From Gluconacetobacter azotocaptans (GTDB taxonomy: Bacteria; Pseudomonadota; Alphaproteobacteria; Acetobacterales; Acetobacteraceae): DNA of 64,000 nucleotides. Positions within the stretch are counted from its first letter, which is position 1, and every line of letters begins with the position of its first letter. The notes under the pieces were generated by a model. The model saw only the letters and a program-made list of their open reading frames with translations, was not told the origin of the DNA and did not search any database. The DNA lies in assembly GCF_014174355.1 (NCBI RefSeq), contig NZ_JABEQF010000013.1, positions 1 through 64,000 on the forward strand, written 5' to 3'. Both the position numbers and the translations under genes were made by a program. This document shows, piece after piece, positions 39,350 through 49,251 of the stretch.

Positions 39350-40795
39350 TTACACTTCGCCCCGTGTGCCCCGCCCCAGCAGGGCCGCCCGTTCGCGCGC
39401 GGCCCCCAGATGCCGGTCGAACTGCTCGGCCACCGGCCAGGGGCCGGCGCGCATCCCGGCCTCGCCATGCAGCCAGACACCGGCACAGGCGGCCTGCCAT
39501 GCCTCCATGCCCGCCGCCAGCATCGTGGCGATCACCCCCGTCAGCGTATCCCCCGATCCGGCCGTGGCCAGGGCGGTGGAGGCATGCCGGTTGATCGCGG
39601 CCCGCCCGTCGGGGGCGGCGATCACCGTATCCGGGCCTTTCAGCACCACCACGCCGTCGATCCGCGCGGCGGCGGCACGCGCGGCGGCCAGCCGGTCGGC
39701 GCCGGGCGCGCCGAAGACCCGGGCGAATTCGCCCGCATGCGGGGTAATGACCGCAGCCCCGCGCAGCAGCTCGGGCCGGCCCGCCGCCATCAGGAACGCC
39801 CCGGCATCGACCAGCACCCTCCGCCCCGCCCCCAGCAGCAGCGGCAGCGCATGCCCGACCTCGTCCACGGTCAGGCCGGGGCCGCAGACCCAGACCGCGC
39901 GCCGCTGGTCCGAAAGCAGATCCTCCAGCGCCTGGCCATCGACCACCAGGCCGGGGTCGCCCAGCCGGTAAAGATCGGCGACCTCCCCTGCCGCCAGGCG
40001 CACCAGCCCGGCCCCGGCCGCCCGGGCGCCGGCCGCCGCCAGCCGGGCAGCCCCCGGCATCGATGCCCCACCGCAGATACTGACGACCCCGCGCGTATAT
40101 TTATGACTGTCGACCGGATCCTGGGGCACCTGCCACAGGCCCGGCTCGTTCTGCCAGGTGCGTACCGCTACCGCATCCCACACCGAGTCCGGCATGCCGA
40201 TATCGGCCACCACCAGGCGCCCCAGCATGTCGCGCCCCGGCAACAGCAGATGTCCCGGCTTGGCGCGGACGAACGTCACCGTCATCTCGGCATGGGGGGC
40301 ATAGCCGCGCACCGCACCGGTCGCGCCGTCGATGCCGCTGGGCATGTCCACCGCGACGATGCGCCGCGCCGCCGCCAGCACCCGCGCCAGATCGTCGTCG
40401 ATATCGCGGCTCAGCCCCGCGCCGAACACGGCGTCGATGACCAGATCGGCCCGCGCGGCCTCCGCCGCCCCGAAGGGCACGACCGGTCCTCGCCACAGCG
40501 ACGCTGCGTGGGCGGCGTCCCCATCCGGGCGCGGGGGCGCCAGGGCAGCAACGGCGACGGGCCACCCGGCCTCGGCCAGGCGGCGCGCGGCCACGTAGCC
40601 ATCCCCTCCGTTATTGCCCGGCCCGCACAGCACCAGCACCCGGCACGGCGCGACATGCCGCCGCACGGCGCGCGCGACGGCGCGGCCGGCGTGCTCCATC
40701 AGGTCGCGCACCGGCACCACGCGGCTGGCGGCGGCGTCGATCAGCGCCATCTGTGCCGGATCGGGCAGAAGAAAGGACGTGCTGGCCCGGTTCAT
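39350..40795 (-). CDS. nnr: Bifunctional NAD(P)H-hydrate repair enzyme (epimerase plus ADP-dependent dehydratase)
   Basis: The 481-residue protein repairs damaged NADH and NADPH hydrates. The N-terminal YjeF_N domain (about residues 10-215) is the epimerase: MEHAGRAVARAV, LCGPGNNGGDGYVAARRL and DMPSGIDG are clear. The C-terminal YjeF_C domain (about 225-475) is the ADP/ATP-dependent dehydratase: ITPHAGEFARVFG, VVLKGPDTVIAAPDG and ATAGSGDTLTGVIATMLAAG. Both domains look complete. GGAGG lies about 11 nt before the ATG. It stands alone between tRNA-Leu and a divergent membrane protein gene. Confidence 0.95.
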   Translation of the reverse strand: MNRASTSFLLPDPAQMALIDAAASRVVPVRDLMEHAGRAVARAVRRHVAPCRVLVLCGPGNNGGDGYVAARRLAEAGWPVAVAALAPPRPDGDAAHAASLWRGPVVPFGAAEAARADLVIDAVFGAGLSRDIDDDLARVLAAARRIVAVDMPSGIDGATGAVRGYAPHAEMTVTFVRAKPGHLLLPGRDMLGRLVVADIGMPDSVWDAVAVRTWQNEPGLWQVPQDPVDSHKYTRGVVSICGGASMPGAARLAAAGARAAGAGLVRLAAGEVADLYRLGDPGLVVDGQALEDLLSDQRRAVWVCGPGLTVDEVGHALPLLLGAGRRVLVDAGAFLMAAGRPELLRGAAVITPHAGEFARVFGAPGADRLAAARAAAARIDGVVVLKGPDTVIAAPDGRAAINRHASTALATAGSGDTLTGVIATMLAAGMEAWQAACAGVWLHGEAGMRAGPWPVAEQFDRHLGAARERAALLGRGTRGEV

Positions 40796-40960
40796 GGGTA
40801 TTCAGCCTCCACTTGCCGTTCATGCTCGTGCGAGCGTGCACTTATGCTTTGTCCGAACTTGGTATCCCTTGCGTGCCAGTCCGGAATTGGCGATCAAGCA
40901 TACCATCGGCGCGCACGGCACGTCACGCGGGCCGCCTTATCCATTCCCAGCGGAGCAGAT

Positions 40961-41413
40961 ATGTCCCACTCCATTCTCTGGAGCCTCGTGCTCGCGATTC
41001 ATCTGACCGGCATGACCGCCTGGGTGGGCGGCATGGTATATGCCGTCTTCGTCCTGCGCCCCAGCCTGAGCCTGCTGGACGCGACGCAGCGGGCGTCGGT
41101 GCATCTGCAGACGCTGGGACGCTTCTTTCGCATCGTCTGGCATACCATGCCGATGGTGCTGGTCACCGGGTGGCTGATGATCCTGCATGAGGGCGGATTC
41201 GCCGTGGTGTCGTGGCAGGTGAACACGATGCAGCTTCTGGGCCTGGCGATGGCCGGCCTGTTCGCCCGGATCTATTTCGGCCCGTACCAGAAGGCCCGCC
41301 GCGCCATCCGCCCCCAGCCCGCGACGTTCGATTCCATCCGTTCGCTGGTGCTGGCCAATATCGGCCTGGGCGTGCTGACCATCCTGGCCGCCGCCATGGC
41401 GCGCGGGCTGTAA
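40961..41413 (+). CDS. CopD-like integral membrane protein of unknown function
   Basis: The 150-residue protein has four predicted transmembrane segments: near 5-30 (WSLVLAIHLTGMTAWVGGMVYAVFVL), 50-70, 80-105 and 125-148. The His in the first helix, the GxxAWxGG pattern and the second-helix histidine are typical of the CopD/DUF2269-like membrane families, often annotated as copper resistance or heme-associated proteins. No copper genes lie nearby, so a copper role is not supported by context. GGAG lies 6 nt before the ATG. It is divergent from nnr and convergent with the GH15 gene, with a repeat-rich 138-bp spacer after its stop. Confidence 0.75.
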   Translation: MSHSILWSLVLAIHLTGMTAWVGGMVYAVFVLRPSLSLLDATQRASVHLQTLGRFFRIVWHTMPMVLVTGWLMILHEGGFAVVSWQVNTMQLLGLAMAGLFARIYFGPYQKARRAIRPQPATFDSIRSLVLANIGLGVLTILAAAMARGL

Positions 41414-41425
41414 GAAAATCGGGCC

Positions 41426-41466
41426 TTGCCCGAACCAACCAGGGCCTGAGGCCCTGGACCCCGGTC
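41426..41466 (+). repeat. Dispersed intergenic palindromic repeat, copy 2
   Basis: Same 41-bp unit as at 12385-12425, with one substitution, same orientation, and the core CCAGGGCCTGAGGCCCTGG. It begins 12 bp after the stop of the CopD-like gene, in the spacer between convergent genes. A second hairpin follows at 41488-41508. Confidence 0.75.
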
Positions 41467-41487
41467 AGGAATGAAACGACTGGGTTT

Positions 41488-41508
41488 CCAAAGGGCTAGG
41501 CCCTTTGG
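41488..41508. repeat. Second hairpin of the intergenic repeat region
   Basis: CCAAAGGGC and GCCCTTTGG form a 9-bp stem around TAG. It shares the AAGGGC/GCCCTT theme with the hairpin at 46631-46650. A shorter GGGC/GCCC stem follows about 10 bp on. Lying between two convergent genes, it may act as a bidirectional terminator. Confidence 0.55.
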
Positions 41509-41551
41509 CGGGTTTCTGGGCAGCGCCCTGAGGCGGACGAAAGACTCAATT

Positions 41552-43384
41552 TTACAGCACCGGAAGCGGCGGCGCCCCGGTCGGCGTGATCCGCCCGGCG
41601 GACAGGATCGCGGCGGTATTGACCAGCGACAGGTGCGAAAACGCCTGCGGGAAATTACCGACCTGCCGCCCCGCCTTCGCGTCATATTCCTCGGCCAGCA
41701 GGCCCAGGTCGCTGCGCAGGGCCAGCAGCCGCTTGAACAGCGCGTGCGCCTCCTCCATCCGGCCCTGTGCCACATAGGCGTTCACCAGCCAGAACGAGCA
41801 GGCGATGAACGCGCCCTCGTCCCCCAGCACACCCTCGACCTCGGGGTCGGGAATATAGCGGCGAACGAAGCCGTTCTCGTCCAGCAATTCACGCTCGATC
41901 GCGGCGATGGTGCCGATGACACGCGGGTCCTCGGGCGGCAGGAAGCCGACGATGGGGATCAGCAGCAGGCCGGCATCCAGGCCGGTGGCGCCGAAATACT
42001 GGACGAAACAGTTCTTGTCCCGGTTGAAGCCGTCGCGGCAGACCGTGTCGTGAATTTCGGCGCGGATGGCCTTCCATTCGTCCAGCGGCGCCTCCAGCCC
42101 ATATTTCTCGACATCGCGGATCGCGCGGTCGAACGCGACCCAGCACGAGATCTTGGACACCGTGAACTGACGCCGGCCGCCCCGGACCTCCCACATGCCT
42201 TCGTCGGGTTCCTTCCAGATGGTCGCCAGATGCTGCAGCAGCCCGACTTCCAGCCGCCAGCCGTCGGTGATGGCGCACAGCCGCGTCTGGCGCGCCAGAT
42301 GCAGGGCGGAGATCGCCTCGCCGTAGACGTCGAGCTGCAGCTGGCCCGCCGCCGCGTTGCCGATCCGCACGGGGGTCGATCCCGCATAGCCCGGCAGCCA
42401 GCCGGCCTCCCATTCATTCAACAGCCGTTCGCCGCCGATTCCGTACATGATCTGCACCTGGTCGGGACTGCCGGCCACCGCCGCCTGAAGCCAGTTGCGC
42501 CATTGTACGGCTTCCTCGAAATACCCGCCGGCCATGATCGCAATCAGCGTCAGCGACGCGTCGCGCAGCCAGCAATAGCGATAATCCCAGTTCCGGCTGC
42601 CGCCCAGTTCCTCGGGCAACGAGGTCGTGGGCGCCGCGACGATGCCGCCCGTCGGCTGGTAGATCAGCGCCTTCAGCGTCAGAAGCGACCGCCGCACCGC
42701 CGGCGCATGGTCCCCGTGATAGGTGCAGCGCGCGATCCAGTCCGCCCAGAACTGCTCGGTCCGGCGCAGGGCCTGCAGCGCGTCGATCGGATCGGGCACC
42801 GGATCATGCGAATCCAGATGCATCATGACGAACGGCACCGTGTCGCCTTCCGACACGATGAAGCGCGACACGGTATGCCGGTCCTCGCCGTGCAGGGCCA
42901 CGGGGCAGCGCAGGATGCAGCGCGACGGGCCGGCGATGGCGTTGATGCCCATATTATCCGGCAGGCGCGTGACCCAGGGCACCGACAGGCCGTAATCGAA
43001 GCGCATGACCAGCCAGTTCAGTACCGGCACCGCACCGCGCCGCCCCTCCACGATGCGGATCAGGGTCGGGGTCTCGGTCCCCATCGCCATGAAATCCATG
43101 ATGGCAATCACGCCGCTGGCGGTCTCGAACACCGTTTCCAGCACCATCCCGTTCTGCCGATAGGACCGCGAGACCACCAGCGGCGCACCGCCCCGCTCCT
43201 CGTCCGGGGCCAGCAGCCAGTGACCGTTTTCCCCATCGCCCAGCAGGGCGGCGAAACAGGCGGGGCTGTCGAAGCGCGGCCAGCACAGCCAGTCGATCGA
43301 CCCGTTCCGCCCCACCAGTGCACAGCTTCGGCCATCGCCGATCAGCCCATAATCTTCAATCTTCAACGGATCGACAGTGACCAC
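41552..43384 (-). CDS. Glycoside hydrolase family 15 protein (glucoamylase/trehalase-like)
   Basis: The product (about 610 residues) resembles bacterial GH15 enzymes that hydrolyse alpha-glucosidic bonds, some of them trehalases. The N-terminal beta-sandwich opens IEDYGLIGDGRSCALVGRNGSIDWLCWPRFDS. The (alpha/alpha)6 barrel holds GSRNWDYRYCWLRDAS, NEWEAGWLPGYAGS with the probable acid Glu, and GDEGAFIACSFWLVNAY with the probable base Glu. No signal peptide is seen, so it acts in the cytoplasm. The start is uncertain: GTG at 43384 gives the usual short N-terminus, while a GTG at 43441 would add 19 residues. No trehalose or glycogen genes are adjacent. The substrate is unproven. Confidence 0.88.
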   Translation of the reverse strand: MVTVDPLKIEDYGLIGDGRSCALVGRNGSIDWLCWPRFDSPACFAALLGDGENGHWLLAPDEERGGAPLVVSRSYRQNGMVLETVFETASGVIAIMDFMAMGTETPTLIRIVEGRRGAVPVLNWLVMRFDYGLSVPWVTRLPDNMGINAIAGPSRCILRCPVALHGEDRHTVSRFIVSEGDTVPFVMMHLDSHDPVPDPIDALQALRRTEQFWADWIARCTYHGDHAPAVRRSLLTLKALIYQPTGGIVAAPTTSLPEELGGSRNWDYRYCWLRDASLTLIAIMAGGYFEEAVQWRNWLQAAVAGSPDQVQIMYGIGGERLLNEWEAGWLPGYAGSTPVRIGNAAAGQLQLDVYGEAISALHLARQTRLCAITDGWRLEVGLLQHLATIWKEPDEGMWEVRGGRRQFTVSKISCWVAFDRAIRDVEKYGLEAPLDEWKAIRAEIHDTVCRDGFNRDKNCFVQYFGATGLDAGLLLIPIVGFLPPEDPRVIGTIAAIERELLDENGFVRRYIPDPEVEGVLGDEGAFIACSFWLVNAYVAQGRMEEAHALFKRLLALRSDLGLLAEEYDAKAGRQVGNFPQAFSHLSLVNTAAILSAGRITPTGAPPLPVL

Positions 43385-43627
43385 GATACCCCCACACGGT
43401 ACGACGCCAGCGGCCCAGGCGACCGCACATGGGACGAACACCCTAGATCAACGCTCCACGCTTGATTTTCGTTCCAATTCTCGATAGGGACGAACACGCG
43501 GAACCGGGGGATTCGCCTTCATTTTCGCAAGGCCCTGCTTCGTCGCAGGAAAACAGGCAGAAATGCCTGACGGACCGCATCGTGGCGGAACGAACGGGAC
43601 CACACCACTGACACGTTCGAGAGAATT

Positions 43628-45280
<1,653 letters not shown>

Positions 45281-45343
45281 TCTCCTGCGCCGGGGTCGCG
45301 TCACCCCAGCGCGGCGCGATCTGACGGGCTGGGCGTGTACATC

Positions 45344-46624
45344 ATGAAGTTCGAATCCGATATCGTATCCCTCGGCAGGGACGGGGATGGCGTTGCCCGC
45401 ACCGACGACGGCGCGCGCCTGTTCGTTCCGGGCGCCCTGCCGGGCGAACGGATCGTGGCCGAGCCGCTGGACAATCGCACCGCGCGGCTGGTGGACATAA
45501 TCCGCAGCAGCCCGGACCGCGTCGTTCCCCCCTGCCCGCTGTTCGGCATCTGCGGCGGCTGCGCGATCCAGCATCTGTCCCTGCCGGCCGTGCTGGACTG
45601 GAAGAGCGGCCTGGTCGTCCACACGCTGGAACGGGCGGGCTTCGAGTCGGTCCCCAAGCCCAGGGCGGTCCAGGGCACGCCCGGCACCCGCCGGCGCATC
45701 GACCTTGCCCTGCGCCGCACCCATGATGGTATCCGCGTCGGCCTGCATGCGCGGCGTGGGGATGTGGTCGACCTGACGGACTGCCCGGTCCTGGATCCGG
45801 TGCTGTTCGCGCTGATCGCGGCCCTGCGCCCGCTGATGCTGTCATTGGCCGCCTTCCGGCGCGAAGGCGACGCGCTGCTCAACCTGCTGGATTCGGGGCC
45901 GGACCTGCTGCTGGCGACGGATGCGCCCCTCGATGCCGCCGACCGCGCCAAGCTGGCGGCCTTCGCGCGGCAGCACGCCATTCCCCGCATCGCCTGGCGC
46001 CGCACCGGATCGACCGACACGCCGGAAACCGCAGCGCAGACCGCCACCATCCGGCATGATGTGTCGGGCGTGACGATCGCCCCGCCGCCAGGCGCCTTCC
46101 TCCAGCCGTCCCGCGAAGGCGAAGCCGCAATCGTCGCTGCCGTGCTGGACGGCCTACCCGGCCGCCTGAACCGCAAGGATGTGGCGATCGAACTCTATGC
46201 GGGATGCGGCACCCTGTCTTTCGCCCTGGCCCGGCACGCCCGGGTTCTGGCGTATGAGGGCCAACCCGACGCGGTCGCCACCCTGAAACGCGCCACCACC
46301 GGTACCCGCGTGACGGCGGAACAGCGCGACCTGAACCGCCAGCCGGTCATGGCGCGGCAGATCGCCGACGCCCGCGTTGTCGTTCTGGACCCGCCCTATG
46401 CGGGCGCCGGCGCGCAGATGGAACAGATCGTCGCCGGCCGGCCGGAGCGGATTATCTACGTCAGTTGCAATCCCCAGGCGCTGGGCCGCGATGCCGCCGA
46501 CCTGCACGCGGCGGGCTACCGGCTGGACGCCGTGACCGTCATCGACCAGTTCCTGTGGTCAACCGAGGTCGAGGCCGTCTGCGTCTTCACAGCGCCCTCC
46601 GCGCCGCGGCGGCGCTCGCGATAG
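45344..46624 (+). CDS. Class I SAM-dependent RNA methyltransferase, RlmD/RlmC-like (uracil-C5)
   Basis: The product (426 residues) belongs to the TrmA/RumA family that methylates uracil C5 in 23S rRNA. It has an N-terminal TRAM domain (about 1-55), then the four cysteines for a 4Fe-4S cluster: C64, C70, C73 and C147 (CPLFGICGGC and TDCP). The Rossmann domain has LYAGCGTLSFALA for SAM, LDPPYAGAGAQM, and the catalytic nucleophile C375 in YVSCNPQALGRD, with a Glu near 410 as base. I start at the ATG at 45344; a GTG three codons earlier is equally open and neither has a clear ribosome-binding site. Which uridine is modified cannot be told. Confidence 0.88.
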   Translation: MKFESDIVSLGRDGDGVARTDDGARLFVPGALPGERIVAEPLDNRTARLVDIIRSSPDRVVPPCPLFGICGGCAIQHLSLPAVLDWKSGLVVHTLERAGFESVPKPRAVQGTPGTRRRIDLALRRTHDGIRVGLHARRGDVVDLTDCPVLDPVLFALIAALRPLMLSLAAFRREGDALLNLLDSGPDLLLATDAPLDAADRAKLAAFARQHAIPRIAWRRTGSTDTPETAAQTATIRHDVSGVTIAPPPGAFLQPSREGEAAIVAAVLDGLPGRLNRKDVAIELYAGCGTLSFALARHARVLAYEGQPDAVATLKRATTGTRVTAEQRDLNRQPVMARQIADARVVVLDPPYAGAGAQMEQIVAGRPERIIYVSCNPQALGRDAADLHAAGYRLDAVTVIDQFLWSTEVEAVCVFTAPSAPRRRSR

Positions 46625-46630
46625 GCGAAA

Positions 46631-46650
46631 GCAAGGGCCAAGGCCCTTGC
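46631..46650. terminator. Hairpin between convergent genes (candidate bidirectional terminator, repeat-like)
   Basis: GCAAGGGCC and GGCCCTTGC form a 9-bp stem around AA, only 6 bp after the methyltransferase stop and about 25 bp beyond the sufA stop on the other strand. It lacks a U tract on either side. The AAGGGCC/GGCCCTT core matches the theme of the 41.4-kb repeat region, so it may be a diverged member of the same family. Confidence 0.5.
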
Positions 46651-46675
46651 CGGCTTCGCGCAGTGCCCGACCACG

Positions 46676-47056
46676 TCAGACGTGGAAGCTCTCGCCGCAG
46701 CCGCAGCGGCCCTTTTCGTTCGGATTGACGAAGGTGAATCCCGATTCCAGTTGCCGGACCTCGTAATCCATCGTCGTGCCGATCAGGAACAGGGTCGCCT
46801 TGCGATCCACCAGCAGCGTGACGCCCTTGTCGGTCACCACCTCGTCCCCCGGGCCGGCCGCCTCGACGAAGCTCATGTCATAGCCGTGGCCCGAGCATCC
46901 CTTGGTCGAGACCGCGACGCGCAGCAACTGCCCGGCATGTGCCGTTTCGTACAGCGTACGCAGCCGGTCGGCCGCACGATCGGACAGGGACATCAGCGGC
47001 GGAAGGGCACGCATCGGGCGGGAAGACGCCGTGGCACCGGTCGAGGGATGGGTCAT
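46676..47056 (-). CDS. sufA: Iron-sulfur cluster carrier, A-type (SufA/HesB-like)
   Basis: The 126-residue protein delivers Fe-S clusters to apo-proteins. The three A-type cysteines are present: C54 in TKGCSGHGY, and C118 and C120 in GRCGCGESF. A flexible tail of about 20 residues precedes the domain. I start at the ATG at 47056 with AGGAG 10 nt upstream. It is the last gene of the suf operon, 17 bp after sufT. Confidence 0.93.
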   Translation of the reverse strand: MTHPSTGATASSRPMRALPPLMSLSDRAADRLRTLYETAHAGQLLRVAVSTKGCSGHGYDMSFVEAAGPGDEVVTDKGVTLLVDRKATLFLIGTTMDYEVRQLESGFTFVNPNEKGRCGCGESFHV

Positions 47057-47073
47057 GATGGCATTCTCCTGGC

Positions 47074-47556
47074 TCAAAACATGTTCAGCGTCAGGCGGGC
47101 ATCGTCGCTCATGCGCGACATGTCCCAGGGCGGGTCCCACACGATCTCGACCTCGGCGCGGGTGACGCCGTCCACCTTCTGCACCGCCTCCTGTACCTGC
47201 ACGGGCAGTTCCTGCGCACTGGGGCAGTTGGGGGCGGTCAGCGTCATCTCGATATGCACGCCGCCGTCCTGATGCAGGTCGATCGCGTAGATCAGGCCCA
47301 GCTCATAGATATTCACCGGGATTTCCGGGTCGTAGACGCTGGCGATCGCCGCGATCACCGCATCCTCGTCCGCCGCATGGCCTGTCCCGGCCGACGCGGC
47401 CTCGGCGGGCTCGCCGCCGGGCGTCCAGCTTTCGACTGCTCCGGCGCCAGGGCCCCTTCCCTGGGGCTCGGCCGGGGGATCGAACGAAAAGCCCTCGGCC
47501 CCCTGCCTGGTATCGGGTCCGTCCATGTCGGCCGCCTCCTCGGGTTGCGCTTGCAT
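47074..47556 (-). CDS. sufT: SufT, DUF59/MIP18-type Fe-S assembly factor
   Basis: The 160-residue protein contains a C-terminal DUF59 domain (about residues 65-155) with YDPEIPVNIYELGLIYAI, MTLTAPNCPSAQELP and VWDPPWDMSRMSDDARL. The conserved Cys lies in APNCPSA. The first 60 residues are Pro/Glu/Gly-rich and probably disordered. SufT helps mature Fe-S proteins in several bacteria. Start at the ATG at 47556 with GAGG 6 nt before it. It lies between sufU (7 bp) and sufA. Confidence 0.9.
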   Translation of the reverse strand: MQAQPEEAADMDGPDTRQGAEGFSFDPPAEPQGRGPGAGAVESWTPGGEPAEAASAGTGHAADEDAVIAAIASVYDPEIPVNIYELGLIYAIDLHQDGGVHIEMTLTAPNCPSAQELPVQVQEAVQKVDGVTRAEVEIVWDPPWDMSRMSDDARLTLNMF

Positions 47557-47563
47557 CAACGCC

Positions 47564-47992
47564 TCACCTGTCCTTCGATCCATCCAGGGCCTCCACCAGC
47601 GCCGTCCACGGCAATGTCGCGCATCTGATCCGCGAGCGATGCTGGTGCAAGGGGGCGAACACCCCCAGCTCCCCGACCTGCTCCGCGCCTTCGCCCGTCC
47701 GCAGCATCTCGCCGAACTGGCGGGACAGCGCGCCGAGTTCCAAAGCACTCCGCCCCTCGGCCAGCCCGGCCATCATGTCCGCCGACGCGATGCAGATGGC
47801 GCATCCCCGCGTCTCGTGCCGAACGGCGGTAACCGTGCCTCCCTTGGTCAGCGACAGGCCGACCCGCACCCGGTCGCCGCACATCGGGTTGGTCCCTTCG
47901 CCGGTATGGGTCGCGCCGTCCAGCGACCCGGCATGCGCGGGCGCACGCGCCCTGTCGATGACCTGCCTCTGATACAGCGTATCCTGTTCCAT
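47564..47992 (-). CDS. sufU: SufU-type Fe-S cluster assembly protein
   Basis: The 142-residue protein is IscU-like but of the SufU type. It has C38 and D40 in NPMCGDRVRV, C64 in RGCAICIASADMM and C124 in RIRCATLPW, the Zn ligand set known from Bacillus SufU. The extra segment before RIRCATL, present in SufU and missing in IscU, is also there. In Gram-positive bacteria SufU is a zinc-dependent sulfurtransferase that accepts sulfur from SufS. An additional Cys (C67) lies near C64. The ATG at 47992 lies 7 bp after the sufS stop. Confidence 0.9.
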   Translation of the reverse strand: MEQDTLYQRQVIDRARAPAHAGSLDGATHTGEGTNPMCGDRVRVGLSLTKGGTVTAVRHETRGCAICIASADMMAGLAEGRSALELGALSRQFGEMLRTGEGAEQVGELGVFAPLHQHRSRIRCATLPWTALVEALDGSKDR

Positions 47993-47999
47993 CACCCGC

Positions 48000-49250
48000 T
48001 CACACGAACAAGGAGCGGATCTGCTCCAGTGTGGCGGCCAGGGTGTCGACCTCCTCGCGCGTGGTATACAGGCCGAAACTGGCCCGCGCGGTGGCGCTGA
48101 CACCCAGGCGCCGCATCAACGGTTCCGCACAATGATGCCCCGCGCGGATGGCGATGCCGTTCCTGTCCAGCAGGGTCGCGATATCATGCGGATGCACGTC
48201 GTCCATGGTGAACGAGATCACGCCCCCCCGATCGGCCGGCGCACCGATCACCCGCAGGCCCGGCACCTCGGCCAGACGCCGCAGGGCATGGTCGGTCAGC
48301 GCGGCCTCATGCGCGGCGATGGCGTCGAATCCGATCGATTCGATATAGGAGATCGCGGCCCCCAGGCCGATCGTCTCGATGATCGCGGGGGTCCCGGCCT
48401 CGAATTTGTGGGGCACGTTGGCCCAGGTCGATCCCTCGAACCGGACGGTGGAGATCATGTCCCCGCCGCCCAGGAACGGCGGCATGGCCTCCAGCAGTTC
48501 CCGCCGCCCCCACAGCACGCCGATGCCGGTGGGGCCGTACAGCTTGTGCCCGGTAAAGACGTAGAAATCGGCCCCGATCTCGCGCACGTCCACCCGGCGA
48601 TGCACCACCATCTGGCTGCCGTCGAACAGCACCCGCGCACCGGCGGCATGGGCCATGTCCGCGATCCGGCGCGCCGGCGTCACGGTGCCCAGCACGTTGG
48701 ACATGTGCGTGACCGCCACCAGCGCGACCTTGCCGTCGGACAGCAGCCGCTCCAGCGCCTCCAGCTCCAGTTCGCCCGCGTCGGTGATGGGCGCCACACG
48801 CAGTTCGATGCCCGCGCGGTCGCGCAGCATCTGCCAGGGCACCAGATTGGCGTGGTGCTCCATTTCGGAAATCACCACCGCCTGCCCCGGCCGGATCAGG
48901 CTGCCGAAGGAATGGGCGACCAGATTGATCGCCTCGGTGCTGTTCCGGGTAAAGACGATTTCCTCGCGCGAGGGGGCGCCGATCAGGCCCGCCACCTGGT
49001 CGCGCACGGCCTCGCACGCATCGGTCGTCCGCTCGCTCATCCAGTGCAGGCCGCGATGAACGTTGGCGTACTGGGTACGCATGGTCCGCGACATCGCGTC
49101 GATCACCTGAATGGGCTTCTGCGCCGACGCCGCGCTGTCCAGGAAGACCAGCGGCTTGCCGTGCACGGCCTCGTTCAGGATCGGGAAATCGGCGCGCAAA
49201 TGGCGCAGCGCGTCGATCGGGTCGGCCAGGGCGGCGGGCGACAGATCCAT
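48000..49250 (-). CDS. sufS: Cysteine desulfurase SufS
   Basis: The 416-residue PLP enzyme (class II, CsdB/SufS group) takes sulfur from cysteine. PLP-binding K236 lies in FTGHKLYGPTG, and the persulfide Cys C374 in RAGHHCAEPLMRR, which is the short, rigid loop typical of SufS rather than IscS. The opening DFPILNEAVHGKPLVFLDSAASAQKP is also diagnostic. The start ATG at 49250 is one base after the sufD stop (TAAGATG). Confidence 0.96.
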   Translation of the reverse strand: MDLSPAALADPIDALRHLRADFPILNEAVHGKPLVFLDSAASAQKPIQVIDAMSRTMRTQYANVHRGLHWMSERTTDACEAVRDQVAGLIGAPSREEIVFTRNSTEAINLVAHSFGSLIRPGQAVVISEMEHHANLVPWQMLRDRAGIELRVAPITDAGELELEALERLLSDGKVALVAVTHMSNVLGTVTPARRIADMAHAAGARVLFDGSQMVVHRRVDVREIGADFYVFTGHKLYGPTGIGVLWGRRELLEAMPPFLGGGDMISTVRFEGSTWANVPHKFEAGTPAIIETIGLGAAISYIESIGFDAIAAHEAALTDHALRRLAEVPGLRVIGAPADRGGVISFTMDDVHPHDIATLLDRNGIAIRAGHHCAEPLMRRLGVSATARASFGLYTTREEVDTLAATLEQIRSLFV

Positions 49251-49251
49251 C

